Under the pieces are notes generated by a model. It was not told the origin of the DNA. It made no database searches and saw nothing but the letters and a program-made list of their open reading frames with translations. Below, piece by piece: positions 31,469 to 41,371 of a DNA stretch of 64,000 nt (positions within the stretch are counted from its first letter, which is position 1; every line of letters starts with the position of its first letter). The stretch lies in contig NZ_JAMFKN010000005.1 in assembly GCF_023487995.1 (NCBI RefSeq), positions 62,001-126,000 of the forward strand, read 5' to 3'. Made by a program: the position numbers and the translations under genes. Source of the stretch: Thermohalobaculum sediminis. Lineage in GTDB: Bacteria > Pseudomonadota > Alphaproteobacteria > Rhodobacterales > Rhodobacteraceae.

Positions 31469-32587
31469 TCAGACCCGCATCGGCATCACGACATAGACGG
31501 CCGAGAGGTCCTCGCCCTCGCGCACCAGCGTCGGCGCGCCGGGGTCGGCGAACAGGAAGACCGCGTTCTCGCGGTCGATCTGGCCGGCGATCTCCAGCAG
31601 GTAGCGCGCGTTGAAGCCGATCTCGAGCGGCTCGTCGTCATAGGCAACCGTCAGCTCGTCGGCGGCCGAGCCTGCCTCGGGCGAGTTGACCGAGAGGCCC
31701 AGACGGTCGTGATCGAGGCTGAGCTTGACGGCGCGCGAGCGTTCCTGACTGACGGTCGCGACGCGGTCGACGGCGCGGGCGAACTCCTTCGCGTCCACCT
31801 CCATCTTGCGGCTGTTGGCGGTGGGGATCACGCGGGAATAGTCGGGGAAGGCGCCGTCGATCACCTTCGAGGTGAGCACGAGCCCGTCGACCGAGAAGCG
31901 GATCTTGGTCTCGGAGACCGAGATCGCCACCTCGCCGTCGTCCGCCTCCAGCAGCTTGCGAAGTTCGCCCACGGTCTTGCGCGGCACGATCACGCCGGGC
32001 GCGCCGTCGGCGCCGTCGGGCAGGGGGGCGTCGATCCGGGCGAGGCGGTGGCCGTCGGTCGCGACCGCGCGCAGCACCGGGCCCTCGGCGCCCTCCGCGA
32101 CATGCAGGAACACGCCGTTGAGGTAGTAGCGCGTCTCCTCGGTCGACACCGCGAATTGCGACTTGTCGAACAGCCGGCGCAGCGTCGGCACCGGCGCGGC
32201 GTAGGAGACCCGGTACTCGCTCGAGGCCATCACGGGGAAGTCCTCGCGCGGCAGCGTCGCGAGCGAGAAGCGCGAGCGCCCTGCGATCACGTCGAGCCGG
32301 CCCGAGGCCGTGTCGGCGATGAGCTGAAGCTGCGCGCCCTCGGGCAGCTTGCGCACGATCTCGAACAGCAGGTGCGCGGCCACGGTGGTGGCGCCCGCCT
32401 GCTCGACCATCGCGGGCAGGCGCTCGATCACCTCGATGTCGAGGTCGGTCGCGCGCAGGCTGACGCTGCCGCCCTCGGCCTCGATCAGCACGTTCGCGAG
32501 GATCGGGATGGTGTTCTTGCGCTCGACCACGCCCTGGGCGCGGCTCATGGCCTTCAGAAGCTGGGCGCGTTCGATCGAGACCTTCAT
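31469..32587 (-). CDS. dnaN: DNA polymerase III beta subunit (sliding clamp)
   Basis: Ring-shaped processivity clamp, 372 residues, three repeated clamp domains. Seen: MKVSIERAQLLKAMSRAQGV and ERKNTIPILANVLI at the start, DGHRLA in the second domain, and the C-terminal VYVVMPMRV, the standard end that forms the partner-binding pocket. I placed the start at 32587 (ATG), four codons inside a longer frame, because this matches the clamp N terminus. It lies 130 bases after dnaA. Confidence 0.97.
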   Translation of the reverse strand: MKVSIERAQLLKAMSRAQGVVERKNTIPILANVLIEAEGGSVSLRATDLDIEVIERLPAMVEQAGATTVAAHLLFEIVRKLPEGAQLQLIADTASGRLDVIAGRSRFSLATLPREDFPVMASSEYRVSYAAPVPTLRRLFDKSQFAVSTEETRYYLNGVFLHVAEGAEGPVLRAVATDGHRLARIDAPLPDGADGAPGVIVPRKTVGELRKLLEADDGEVAISVSETKIRFSVDGLVLTSKVIDGAFPDYSRVIPTANSRKMEVDAKEFARAVDRVATVSQERSRAVKLSLDHDRLGLSVNSPEAGSAADELTVAYDDEPLEIGFNARYLLEIAGQIDRENAVFLFADPGAPTLVREGEDLSAVYVVMPMRV

Positions 32588-32717
32588 CGCGTGATCCATT
32601 CCCTCGCGAAGGCGGCCCGCTTGGGGCCGCCCGGCAGATTTTTCGGGACACCCAGACTAGTCAAATCCGGGGCCGGATCAATGCCAGAATGCCACAAGAT
32701 GCAGGGGTCGGAGGGGC

Positions 32718-34112
32718 TCACCCCTCCAACATACGCCGCAGAAGCTCGACATCCTCGGAGAGCTGACCGTCGCTCTCGCGCAGGCTCTCGATCTTCTTGA
32801 CGGCGTGGATCACGGTGGTGTGGTCGCGCCCACCAAAGCCGCGGCCGATTTCGGGCAGGCTCTTCGAGGTCAGGGTCTTGGCGAGATACATCGCCACCTG
32901 CCGCGGCCGGGCGACGGCGCGCGCGCGCCGCGCCGACACGAGGTCGGAGAGGCGCAGGTTGTAGTGGTCGGCGACGCGGCGCTTGATCTCGTCGATCGTG
33001 ACCTTGCGCTCGGCGGCGCGCAGCAGGTCCGCGAGGCATTCCATGGCCATGTCGAGGTCGATCCGCCGCCCCACCAGCGAGGCGAAGGCGACGAGGCGCG
33101 TCAGCGCCCCCTCGAGCACGCGGACATTCGAGTTGATGCGGTGCGCCAGCATCTCGAGCACCTTGGGGTCGAGCACGATCTCGGGATGCGTCGCCATGAT
33201 GCGCTCGGCCTTGGAATGCAGGATGCCGAGGCGCAGCTCGTAATCGGCGGGGTGGATGTCGACCACGAGGCCCCATTGCAGGCGTGAGCGGATCCGCTCC
33301 TCGATGCCCTCGATGCGGTCGGGCGAGCTGTCGCCAGAGATCACGATCTGCTTCTTCTGGTCGATCAGCGCGTTGAAGGTGTGGAAGAATTCCTCCTGCG
33401 TCGAATCCTTGCCGGCGATGAACTGCACGTCATCGACCATCAGCACGTCGACCGAGCGGAATTCCTCCTTGAAGGAGAGGGTGTCGCGGAACCTGAGCGC
33501 CTGGATGAAGCGGTACATGAACTGCTCGGCCGACAGATACAGCACCTTCACCCCGGGGCGCGTGGCCTGCAGGTGCGAGGCGATCGCGTGCATCAGGTGC
33601 GTCTTGCCGAGGCCGACGCCGCCATGCAGGAACACCGGGTTGAAGCTCGCGTCCGGGCAGTCGGCCACGCGGCGCGCGGCGGCGTGTGCAAGCTCGTTCG
33701 GCTTGCCGACGACGAAGCTGTCGAAGGTGAAGCGCGGGTCGAGCGGGGCCGAGTTCAGGACCCGGTCGGTCTCGGGCAACGGCGCCGGGACGGCGGGCGC
33801 CGACGGCGCGACCATCGCGGGCTCGGGGAGCCGGATCGGTGCGCGCAGGACGCGGTCCTGCACCACGACCTGAATGCGGCGCACCTCCGGCTCGGCATGG
33901 CCAAGCATCCGGACGAGCGCCTGGCCGAAATTGCGCTCGATCCAGTCGGCAAGGAATCGGGTGGGCGCGACCAGGGTCGCGAGATCCTGGCTGAGGCCGA
34001 CCAGCGAAACCTGGCCGAGCCACTGCTCGACCGCCTTATCGCCGAACTCGCGCCGCGCCATGATCAGAACGTCGCGCCAGACCCCCTCCAGCCCGCTGAC
34101 GGAACCAGACAT
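32718..34112 (-). CDS. dnaA: Chromosomal replication initiator DnaA
   Basis: AAA+ protein that melts the origin. The 464-residue product has an N-terminal oligomerisation domain (1 to about 85), a short Pro/Ala-rich linker (about 95-118), Walker A GGVGLGKTH (164-172), Walker B VDVLMVDDVQFI, and the C-terminal DNA-binding signature GGRDHTTVIHAVKKI. The ATG at 34112 follows AGGAAAGGAG; an upstream in-frame ATG (34139) is less well placed. It heads the minus-strand dnaA-dnaN-recF-gyrB group. Confidence 0.98.
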   Translation of the reverse strand: MSGSVSGLEGVWRDVLIMARREFGDKAVEQWLGQVSLVGLSQDLATLVAPTRFLADWIERNFGQALVRMLGHAEPEVRRIQVVVQDRVLRAPIRLPEPAMVAPSAPAVPAPLPETDRVLNSAPLDPRFTFDSFVVGKPNELAHAAARRVADCPDASFNPVFLHGGVGLGKTHLMHAIASHLQATRPGVKVLYLSAEQFMYRFIQALRFRDTLSFKEEFRSVDVLMVDDVQFIAGKDSTQEEFFHTFNALIDQKKQIVISGDSSPDRIEGIEERIRSRLQWGLVVDIHPADYELRLGILHSKAERIMATHPEIVLDPKVLEMLAHRINSNVRVLEGALTRLVAFASLVGRRIDLDMAMECLADLLRAAERKVTIDEIKRRVADHYNLRLSDLVSARRARAVARPRQVAMYLAKTLTSKSLPEIGRGFGGRDHTTVIHAVKKIESLRESDGQLSEDVELLRRMLEG

Positions 34113-34595
34113 GGCGGCGCTCCTTTCCTGCAAAGGCATCTTCCCACCCCCGACTTGAACCACTCCTCATGCCTGCTCGCCCTCACGAAGATCGACCGGT
34201 TCGGTCCCGGTTCTGTCGCCTGCGCCCGGTTGGTCCGGGTCGTCGCCGTTGGAAGTCCCGATCCCCGCCCGGGCCTGTCCGGGGGAGGTTCGGCGGGAAA
34301 CGCCCAGCCCTCATCGGGTCCGCGCCCGATGATCCACGCCACACATCACCACGCGGCCGCACACGCCGCCAACTGCCGGGCTTGCGCCCCCACTTTGCCA
34401 CCCGGTGCGCCCTTTCGGGCCCCGCGGTGGCGCAAAGCGTGAGCGGTTCTCGCCCCTCGCCGTCGTCTCGGTCAGGAAAACATTCTCGCCACAGGCCATG
34501 CGGCCCGCTTGCGAAGTGCACTGTGCTCCTGACCTCCGGGATCTTGGCGTCCCGTGTCGTTCTGCCGAGTTAACGGGCCCGGCGCCCGAATTCCG
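34113..34595. other. Noncoding region upstream of dnaA
   Basis: About 480 bases between dnaA and the rhodanese gene, still fairly GC-rich. I looked for DnaA boxes: the best hit is TGATCCACG at 34330-34338, one base from the Caulobacter G-box TGATCCACA and two from TTATCCACA, and it is isolated. It must contain the dnaA promoter. No tRNA or small gene is recognisable. Confidence 0.5.
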
Positions 34596-35057
34596 TCAGC
34601 TCTGCCGCCACGGCAGGCCGCGCGTCTTCCAGCCGTTCAGCGTGCCGCGATGACCGTCCGAATCGAGGTCGCCCTCGAAACCCTCGGCGACATTGGTGCA
34701 GTGCTCGAGGCCGCTGCCGGGCCCGATCGCCTCGGCCACGGCGCGGGCCGCGGCCAGCGAGCGTGCCCCCGAGCGGCAAATGAAGAGGATTCGCGACGGC
34801 ATCCTGCCGCCGTCCCGCCGCAGCGCTTCGGCCACCGAGTCGACGAAGCCGGGATTGGGGGTCATCGCGGGGAAGCTGAGCCACTCGATCGGCCAGACCT
34901 GGCGCCCGAGCGCCGAGAGGTCCGGCAGGCCCACGAAGCTCCATTCGGCCCGCGTGCGCACGTCCACGAGCTGGGCGGAAGGGTCGGTCTCGAGAAGGTG
35001 CCAAGCCTCGCCTGGGTCAACCACATCGACCGTCACGCCAAGCCCTGCCGACATCAT
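34596..35057 (-). CDS. Rhodanese-like domain protein
   Basis: A 153-residue single-domain rhodanese. The active-site loop is CRSGARS with Cys94, and the N-terminal VDVRTRAEW is the standard rhodanese motif. Between them is the usual PNPGFVDSVAEAL helix. Such proteins move sulfane sulfur. I used the first of two adjacent ATG codons (35057; second at 35054), which follows GGGCGGAG. It lies between dnaA and rpsT on the same strand. Confidence 0.88.
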   Translation of the reverse strand: MMSAGLGVTVDVVDPGEAWHLLETDPSAQLVDVRTRAEWSFVGLPDLSALGRQVWPIEWLSFPAMTPNPGFVDSVAEALRRDGGRMPSRILFICRSGARSLAAARAVAEAIGPGSGLEHCTNVAEGFEGDLDSDGHRGTLNGWKTRGLPWRQS

Positions 35058-35416
35058 CTCCGCCCTGTCCGTTTCTGTTCTGCCACGCCAAGCCGAACTA
35101 AGCTCCGGGCAAGATTCGGGGCAACAGGAATCCGACCCGATCGGGCAAGAAATTCGACCAATTGGGCGGGAAGAATCTCTAACGTTATTTCGGAATGGCA
35201 AGTAACGCCGCGTCGTTCGATTGACGCAGCCGCACGATTGATCGGTCATTATTTGTGAGATCGTCCCTGGAGCGCGGGAAGATGAGGCGACACGATTCCA
35301 CAGAATCGTCTTTTCGACAACCGGTCCGAAACGCGAACATCTCGGTTCGATGACAGTGATGCAAAAACGCCGCCCCGGGGTGAGGCGGCGCCGATGCGTG
35401 CCCGTCAGTGCGGGGG
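35058..35416. other. Relatively AT-rich noncoding region with clustered GANTC sites
   Basis: About 360 bases between the rhodanese and rpsT genes, visibly less GC-rich than its surroundings. It has five GANTC (CcrM methylation) sites at 35113, 35128, 35173, 35294 and 35303, a perfect dyad ACGATTC-CACA-GAATCGT (35292-35309) that contains two of them, and a direct repeat CGATTGA at 35218 and 35235 (17 bases apart). I found no consensus DnaA box; TTTTCGACA near 35311 is two bases off. The rpsT terminator lies at its right end. It may be a cell-cycle-regulated promoter or part of an origin. Confidence 0.5.
35363..35390 (-). terminator. Intrinsic terminator of rpsT
   Basis: On the minus strand: stem CGCCGCCTC / GGGGCGGCG (9 bp with one U-G pair), loop ACCCC, then TTTTT. 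It begins 27 bases after the rpsT stop and is the clearest Rho-independent terminator in the window. Confidence 0.88.
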
Positions 35417-35683
35417 TCAGGCCGACAGCTTGCCGATCCGGTGATGCAGGCGCGAGACCTTGCGGCTGGCCGTGTTCTTGTGCAGCACGCCCTTGGTCAC
35501 GCCGCGCATGATCTCGGGCTGAGCGGCCTGGAGCGCCGCGAGCGCGGTCGCCTGGTTGCCGGTCGCGATCGCCTCCTCGACCTTGCGGATGAAGGTGCGG
35601 ATCCGCGAGCGGCGCGCCTTGTTGATCTCGGTGCGCTTGAGCGTCTGACGTGCGCGCTTCTTTGCCTGCGGATTGTTGGCCAT
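35417..35683 (-). CDS. rpsT: 30S ribosomal protein S20
   Basis: An 88-residue, lysine/arginine-rich, all-helical protein that binds 16S rRNA. It starts [13 protein letters not shown] and contains the family [19 protein letters not shown] end. The length matches the family (about 87). Gene order echA-rpsT-dnaA is common in this group. It has its own terminator. Confidence 0.98.
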   Translation of the reverse strand: MANNPQAKKRARQTLKRTEINKARRSRIRTFIRKVEEAIATGNQATALAALQAAQPEIMRGVTKGVLHKNTASRKVSRLHHRIGKLSA

Positions 35684-35772
35684 CTTGATCGTCCGTATCC
35701 TCGATTCCGGGTGAGCGGCGTCCTTAGCTCAAAGCCCGCCGCCCGTCAACTGCTGCCCCCGGGCAGTCTCGG

Positions 35773-36549
35773 TCACTGTCCGCGGAACTGGGGGGTCCGC
35801 TTCTCGACGAAGGCGTCCATGCCTTCCTTCTGGTCCTCGGTCGCGAACAGCGCGTGGAAGAGGCGCCGCTCGAAGCGCACGCCCTCGGCCATCGTGGTCT
35901 CGTAGGCGCGGTTCACCGCCTCCTTCGTCGCCATCACCGCGAGGGGCGACTTGTCGGCGATCTTGGCGGCGGTGGCGATGGCTTCGTCGACCAGTTCGTC
36001 GGCCGGTACGATCCGGCTCACCAGGCCCTTCCGCTCGGCCTCGGCCGCGTCCATGAAGCGTCCGGTGAGATTCATCTCCATCGCGGTCGACTTGCCGACG
36101 AAGCGGGTGAGGCGCTGCGTGCCGCCCGCGCCCGGCATGACGCCCAGATTGATCTCGGGCTGGCCGAACTTGGCGGTGTCGGCGGCCAGAATGAAGTCGC
36201 ACATCATCGCGAGCTCGCAGCCCCCGCCCAGCGCGTAGCCGGCGACCGCGGCGATGACGGGCTTGCGGACGCGCGTCACCGCCTCCCATTCCGAGGTGAT
36301 GAAGTCCTCGCGGTAGACGTCTACGAAGGACTTGGGCCGCATTTCCTTGATGTCGGCCCCGGCGGCGAAGGCCTTCTCCGAGCCGGTGATGACGATGGCG
36401 CCCACGTCCTCGTCCGCGTCGGCCCTGGCGAGCGCCTCGCCGAGTTCGCGCATCAGCGCCGAGTTGAGCGCATTAAGCGCCTTGGGGCGGTTCAGTCGGA
36501 TCAGCGCGACGTGATCGCGCGTCTCGACGATGATGTTCTCGTAGGCCAT
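35773..36549 (-). CDS. Enoyl-CoA hydratase
   Basis: Crotonase-fold enzyme of fatty-acid beta-oxidation, hydrating trans-2-enoyl-CoA. The 258-residue protein carries both catalytic glutamates at the positions of the short-chain (mitochondrial-type) hydratase: Glu112 in [11 protein letters not shown] and Glu132 in FGQPEINLG, followed by [13 protein letters not shown]. The oxyanion-hole segment [11 protein letters not shown] is at 61-71. The length is typical (about 258). It precedes rpsT by 89 bases on the same strand. Confidence 0.94.
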   Translation of the reverse strand: MAYENIIVETRDHVALIRLNRPKALNALNSALMRELGEALARADADEDVGAIVITGSEKAFAAGADIKEMRPKSFVDVYREDFITSEWEAVTRVRKPVIAAVAGYALGGGCELAMMCDFILAADTAKFGQPEINLGVMPGAGGTQRLTRFVGKSTAMEMNLTGRFMDAAEAERKGLVSRIVPADELVDEAIATAAKIADKSPLAVMATKEAVNRAYETTMAEGVRFERRLFHALFATEDQKEGMDAFVEKRTPQFRGQ

Positions 36550-36637
36550 CGGGGTCCTCCGGCTGTCTGGCGGGGCCTGACGGCGCCGCGCAGGGTGTAG
36601 CCCTCGCGGAACGCCCGATCAAGTGCGGGGCGCGGGC

Positions 36638-37489
36638 TCAATGCTGGCATTTCGCGCAGTAGAAGGTCGAGCGGCCCGCCTGCACGATGCGCCGGATGGT
36701 GCCGGCGCATCCCTGTCGGCGGCACGGCTCGCCGTCGCGATCATACACGAGGAACGCGTGCTGGAAGTAGCCGAGCTCGCCATCCGCCTGCCGGTAGTCG
36801 CGCAAGCTCGATCCCCCGGCGGCGATGGCCTCGGACAGCGTCGCGCGGATCTCGGCCACCAGCCGCTCGATCCGGGCGGCCGAGATCGCGCCCGCCATCC
36901 GCGCGGGGTGGATGCCGGCACGGTGCAGCGCCTCGGAGACATAGATGTTGCCCAGCCCCGCCACCGTGCGCTGGTCGAGCAGCGCGGCCTTGATGGGCGT
37001 CATCCGGCCCGCGAGCCTTGCCGCCAGAACCGGGGCCGAGAAGTCGTTGCCGAGCGGCTCCGGCCCGAGGCGGGCGAGCCAGGGATGCGCGGACAACGAC
37101 TCGGTCGGCCACAGGTCCATCGCACCGAAGCGCCGGGCATCGTTGTAGACGATGCGCACACCGTCCCCGGTGGTCAGGATCACGTGGTCGTGCGGCCCCG
37201 GAGCGGGCGTCGCATGGTGGAACTCTCCCATCATCCGGCCCTCGATCAGCACGCGGCCCGTCATGCCGAGATGGATCAGCCACGTCTCGTCGCCATCAAG
37301 GCTCGCGAGGATGAATTTCGACCGCCGTCCCAGCGCCCCGACGCGCCGGCCGGTCAGGCGCTCGGCGAATCGCTCGGGCAGGGGCCAGCGCAGGTCGGCG
37401 CGGCGCTGTTCGACCCGCGCGAGCACATGCCCGGCGAGCACGGGCTCGAGCCCGCGGCGCACCGTCTCGACCTCGGGCAGTTCGGGCAT
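36638..37489 (-). CDS. mutM: Formamidopyrimidine-DNA glycosylase
   Basis: Bifunctional base-excision enzyme that removes 8-oxoguanine and cuts at the abasic site. The 283-residue product starts [10 protein letters not shown]; Pro2 and Glu3 are the catalytic residues and Lys58 in RRSKFI is the conserved lysine. The C-terminal zinc finger has CRRQGC and FYCAKC. It diverges from ubiE, a conserved alphaproteobacterial arrangement. Confidence 0.97.
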   Translation of the reverse strand: MPELPEVETVRRGLEPVLAGHVLARVEQRRADLRWPLPERFAERLTGRRVGALGRRSKFILASLDGDETWLIHLGMTGRVLIEGRMMGEFHHATPAPGPHDHVILTTGDGVRIVYNDARRFGAMDLWPTESLSAHPWLARLGPEPLGNDFSAPVLAARLAGRMTPIKAALLDQRTVAGLGNIYVSEALHRAGIHPARMAGAISAARIERLVAEIRATLSEAIAAGGSSLRDYRQADGELGYFQHAFLVYDRDGEPCRRQGCAGTIRRIVQAGRSTFYCAKCQH

Positions 37490-37651
37490 GGGGTCCTCGG
37501 AGGATCGGATGGCGGATGCCGACCTGTGTCGCCCCTTGCCGCGCCGCGATCAAGGGGCCTGCGCGGGCGCGGCGCCGGGATTGCGACAAAGGGGCCGGCG
37601 CGGCGCCGGCGCAGTAGCGCGGGGCGCACATCCGCGCTATCTGTCGGCCCC

Positions 37652-38404
37652 ATGAGCGAGAACAGCCCCCGCGAGACCCATTTCGGGTTCCAGACCATCC
37701 CCGAGCACGAGAAGGCGGGGCGCGTGCACGGCGTCTTTTCCTCGGTCGCCGCGCGCTACGACCTGATGAACGACCTGATGTCAGCGGGCGTCCATCGCCT
37801 CTGGAAGGACGCGCTGATCGACTGGATGGCGCCGCGTCGCGGCATGCGGCTTCTGGATGTGGCGGGCGGCACGGGCGACATCTCTTTCCGATTCCTGCGC
37901 TGCGTTAAGGGCGAAGGCGAGGCCGTCGTCTGCGACATGACCGAGGCGATGCTGCGCGAGGGCGCGCGCCGGGCCGAGGCGCGGGGCATCCACGGGCTCG
38001 ACTGGGTGACGGGCGACGCGATGCGCCTGCCTTTCCCCGACTGCAGCTTCGACGCCTACACCATCGCCTTCGGCATCCGCAACGTCACGCGCATCGAGGA
38101 CGCGCTGGCGGAAGCCTTCCGCGTGCTCAGGCCCGGCGGGCGGTTCCTCTGCCTCGAGTTCAGCCAGATGCCCGTGCCGATGCTGCAGAAGCTCTACGAT
38201 CTCTATTCCTTCAACGTCATTCCGCCGATGGGCCGGGCGGTGACGGGGGACCGCGACAGCTACCAGTACCTGGTCGAGTCGATCCGCAAGTTCCCCGATC
38301 AGGAGACATTCGCCGGCATGATCCGCGCGGCGGGCTTCGAGCGCGTGGCCTATCGCAACCTCTCGATGGGGATCGCGGCGATCCACTCGGGCTGGCGTCT
38401 CTGA
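37652..38404 (+). CDS. ubiE: Ubiquinone/menaquinone biosynthesis C-methyltransferase
   Basis: SAM-dependent methyltransferase of ubiquinone synthesis, 250 residues. Seen: [20 protein letters not shown] opening, [19 protein letters not shown], motif [12 protein letters not shown], and the C-terminal signature with [16 protein letters not shown] start it at the ATG 37652; the long frame upstream is spurious. It is followed by ubiB after 3 bases, so they form a ubiquinone operon. Confidence 0.97.
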   Translation: MSENSPRETHFGFQTIPEHEKAGRVHGVFSSVAARYDLMNDLMSAGVHRLWKDALIDWMAPRRGMRLLDVAGGTGDISFRFLRCVKGEGEAVVCDMTEAMLREGARRAEARGIHGLDWVTGDAMRLPFPDCSFDAYTIAFGIRNVTRIEDALAEAFRVLRPGGRFLCLEFSQMPVPMLQKLYDLYSFNVIPPMGRAVTGDRDSYQYLVESIRKFPDQETFAGMIRAAGFERVAYRNLSMGIAAIHSGWRL

Positions 38405-38407
38405 GCG

Positions 38408-39967
38408 ATGGCGAATCCCGTCTCGCACCTCTGGCGCCTGTTCCGCACCGGCGCGACCTTCGAGCGGACGGGCGCGATGCGGGTGATCCTCGACGAGCTC
38501 GAGATCACCGGCTGGCCGCGGCTCGCGATCCGCGCCATCGCGCGGCCCTTCGGCTGGTTCGGCCGCGACGGCGATCCCGGCCTGCCGCCGGTTGCCCGCG
38601 CGCTGCAGGCGATGGGCCCGGCCTATGTGAAGTTCGGGCAGGTGCTGTCCACCCGCCCCGACGTGGTGGGCGACACCATCGTGGGCCAGCTTCGCTACCT
38701 GCAGGACCGCCTGCCGCCCTTCCCGCTGCACGAGGCCCGCGCCGCGATCGAGGAGGAATTCGGCCAGCGCGCCTGGGAGATGTTCGACGACCTGGGCGAG
38801 CCGGTGGCCGCGGCCTCGATCGCGCAGGTCCACCCCGCGACCTGGCGGCCTACCGGCGAGAAGGTGGCCGTCAAGGTGCTGCGCCCGGCGATCCGTGCGC
38901 AGTTCCGCCGCGACATCGGCGCATTCTACTTCATCGCCCGCTCGCTCGAGCTGGTCGTGCCGCAGGCCCGCCGCCTGCGCCCCACTGCGGTGGTCGCCCA
39001 TTTCGAGGGCGTGGTGATGACCGAGCTCGATCTCAGGCTCGAGGCCTCGGCGGCGAGCGAGTTTCGCGAGAACGCGGCCGGCGACGAGGGCTTCCGAGTG
39101 CCCGCGGTGTTCTGGCCGGGCACCGGGCGGCGGGTGCTGACGCTCGAGTGGATCGACGGGATGCCGCTCGACCCCGTGATCGTCGCGGGTGCGGGCATCG
39201 ACACGCAGGACCTGGGGGCGCGGATCATCCAGGTGTTCCTGCGCCACGCGCTGAGGGACGGCTTCTTCCATGCCGACATGCACCAGGGCAACCTGCGCGT
39301 GGCGCCCGACGGCACGCTGATCGCGCTCGACTTCGGCATCATGGGTCGGCTCGACGCGATCACCCGGCGGCATTACGCCGAGATCCTCTACGGCTTCATC
39401 ACGCGCGATTACCGCCGTGTCTCGGAGGTGCATTTCGAGGCGGGCTATGTCCCCGCCGACCGCGACGTCGAGGCCTTTGCCCAGGCGCTGCGCTCGATCG
39501 GCGAGCCGATCCACGGGCAGGATGTGAGCCAGATCTCGATGGCCAAGCTCCTCGCCTACCTGCTCGAAAACACCGAGCGCTTCGGCATGGAGACGCGGAC
39601 CGAGCTGATCCTGCTTCAGCGCACCATGGTGGTGGTCGAGGGGGTGGCGCGCACGCTGGACGCGCGCACCAACATCTGGGAGGCGGCGAAGCCCGAGGTG
39701 GAGGGCTGGATCCGCGAGAACCTGGGACCCCGCCGGGTGCTGGCCGACCTTGCCGAGACGGCGAAGGTGATAGCGCGCCTCGGGCCCCGCCTGCCGGGCG
39801 TCGCCGAGGAGCTGCTGATGCTGGCCGAGGAGATGCGGACCCGCCGCCTGCGCGGGCCGCTGGCCGTCGATGTGCGCGAACTGCCGGCGCAAGGGCTGCT
39901 GCGCCCCCGGCTCGTCGCCTTCGCGGCGGGGGCGGCGGTCGCGGGGATCGTCGCCTGGCTGGTCTGA
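38408..39967 (+). CDS. ubiB: Ubiquinone biosynthesis protein UbiB (ADCK-like kinase family)
   Basis: Atypical membrane-associated kinase/ATPase needed for ubiquinone production. The 519-residue protein has the KxGQ motif as KFGQ (75-78), the N-terminal extension typical of UbiB, a kinase-like core with VAVKVLRP and HADMHQGNL, then a hydrophobic C-terminal anchor (about residues 500-518). It follows ubiE by 3 bases; ubiE-ubiB-coaBC-dut is a familiar alphaproteobacterial order. Confidence 0.96.
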   Translation: MANPVSHLWRLFRTGATFERTGAMRVILDELEITGWPRLAIRAIARPFGWFGRDGDPGLPPVARALQAMGPAYVKFGQVLSTRPDVVGDTIVGQLRYLQDRLPPFPLHEARAAIEEEFGQRAWEMFDDLGEPVAAASIAQVHPATWRPTGEKVAVKVLRPAIRAQFRRDIGAFYFIARSLELVVPQARRLRPTAVVAHFEGVVMTELDLRLEASAASEFRENAAGDEGFRVPAVFWPGTGRRVLTLEWIDGMPLDPVIVAGAGIDTQDLGARIIQVFLRHALRDGFFHADMHQGNLRVAPDGTLIALDFGIMGRLDAITRRHYAEILYGFITRDYRRVSEVHFEAGYVPADRDVEAFAQALRSIGEPIHGQDVSQISMAKLLAYLLENTERFGMETRTELILLQRTMVVVEGVARTLDARTNIWEAAKPEVEGWIRENLGPRRVLADLAETAKVIARLGPRLPGVAEELLMLAEEMRTRRLRGPLAVDVRELPAQGLLRPRLVAFAAGAAVAGIVAWLV

Positions 39968-40150
39968 CGCCGGGCGCGACCTGCGGCGCCACCCGATCAA
40001 CCGATTCGCAATCCGGCGCCGCCGCGCGGCGAGCGCGCGCGATCTTGGCGGTTGAACCGCGCGCGGCTTCAAACTACAAAGTTCAGCCGGAATTTCACGC
40101 AATCCCCTCGCAGGTTGGCAATCGCGCGAGGGATTAACAGGGCCGGGCAG

Positions 40151-41371
40151 ATGTCGCTGGAAGGCAAGCGTATCCTGCTGATCGTCGGGGGCGGCATCGC
40201 GGCCTACAAGTGCCTCGAGCTGATCCGCCTGATCCGCAAGGCGGGCGGCGCGGTGACCCCGGTGCTCACGCGCGCGGCCGAGCAGTTCGTGACCCCCCTC
40301 AGTGTCGCTGCGCTGGCCGAGGAGAAGGCGCATACGGCGCTGTTCGACCTCACCGCCGAGGCCGAGATGGGGCATATCCAGCTGAGCCGCGTTGCCGACC
40401 TCGTGCTGGTGGCGCCTGCCACCGCCGACCTGATGGCGAAGATGGCGCAGGGGCATGCGGACGACCTTGCCTCGACGCTCCTGATGGCGACCGACACGCC
40501 CGTGCTGATCGCGCCTGCAATGAACGTGCGGATGTGGGAGCACGCGGCGACGCGGCGCAACCTTGCCACGCTGGCGGACGACGGGATCGCGGTGGTGGGC
40601 CCGAACGAGGGCGACATGGCCTGCGGCGAATACGGGTTCGGGCGGATGGCCGAGCCTGCCGAGATCCTCGCCGCCATCGCCGCGCGGCTCGCGCCCGCCG
40701 GGCCGCTGACGGGACGCCGGGTGCTGGTGACCTCCGGCCCCACGCACGAGCCGATCGACCCGGTGCGCTACATCGCCAACCGCTCGTCGGGGGCGCAGGG
40801 GTCGGCGATCGCCGAGGCGCTGGCGGCGCTGGGGGCCGAGGTCGTGTTCATCACCGGACCCGCCAGCGCGCCGATGCCGAAGGGCGCCCGCATCTTAGCG
40901 GTCGAGAGCGCCCGCGAGATGCTGGCCGCGGTCGAGGCGGCGCTGCCGGTCGAGGCCGCGGTCTTCGCCGCCGCGGTGGCCGACTGGCGGGTCGAGGGGG
41001 CGGGGGCATCCAAGATCAAGAAGGACGGCTCGGGCCGCTGCCCGGAGCTGAAGCTGACCGAGAACCCGGACATCCTCAGGACCGTCAGCCACCTGCCCGC
41101 GGGCGCGCGCCCCGCGCTGGTGGTGGGCTTCGCCGCCGAGACCGACGACGTGATCGCGAACGCCACGAAGAAGCGCGCCCGCAAGGGCTGTGACTGGATC
41201 GTGGCGAACGACGTGCGCCCGACCACGGGCATCATGGGCGGGGCCGAGAACGCGGTGACGCTGATCACGCCCGAGGGTGCCGAGGACTGGCCGAGGGCCT
41301 CGAAGGCCGAGATCGCGCGCCGGCTTGCCGCGCGGATCGCCGCGCATCTGGCGGGGGAGGGGGTCGCATGA
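40151..41371 (+). CDS. coaBC: Bifunctional phosphopantothenoylcysteine decarboxylase/synthetase
   Basis: Makes 4-phosphopantetheine for coenzyme A. The 406-residue product has an N-terminal FMN decarboxylase (CoaC) with His75 (EMGHIQLS), Asn125 (PAMNVRMWE) and Cys158 ([10 protein letters not shown]), and a C-terminal CoaB synthetase (from about 190) starting [20 protein letters not shown]. The ATG at 40151 is preferred over an in-frame start 33 codons upstream. A dyad-like TTGAA-N11-TTCAA lies in the gap at 40052-40072. Its stop overlaps dut (ATGA). Confidence 0.96.
   Translation: MSLEGKRILLIVGGGIAAYKCLELIRLIRKAGGAVTPVLTRAAEQFVTPLSVAALAEEKAHTALFDLTAEAEMGHIQLSRVADLVLVAPATADLMAKMAQGHADDLASTLLMATDTPVLIAPAMNVRMWEHAATRRNLATLADDGIAVVGPNEGDMACGEYGFGRMAEPAEILAAIAARLAPAGPLTGRRVLVTSGPTHEPIDPVRYIANRSSGAQGSAIAEALAALGAEVVFITGPASAPMPKGARILAVESAREMLAAVEAALPVEAAVFAAAVADWRVEGAGASKIKKDGSGRCPELKLTENPDILRTVSHLPAGARPALVVGFAAETDDVIANATKKRARKGCDWIVANDVRPTTGIMGGAENAVTLITPEGAEDWPRASKAEIARRLAARIAAHLAGEGVA

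Noticed and set aside
34330-34338. Single DnaA G-box-like sequence as evidence for oriC
   Set aside because: An isolated near-match in 480 bases is expected by chance and cannot define an origin.
35292-35310. Hairpin followed by CTTTT read as a plus-strand terminator
   Set aside because: No plus-strand gene lies upstream that it could terminate; it fits better as a DNA dyad with two GANTC sites.
37781-40747. 988-codon minus-strand frame opposite ubiE, ubiB and coaBC
   Set aside because: It is antisense to three certain genes, with no recognisable domain.
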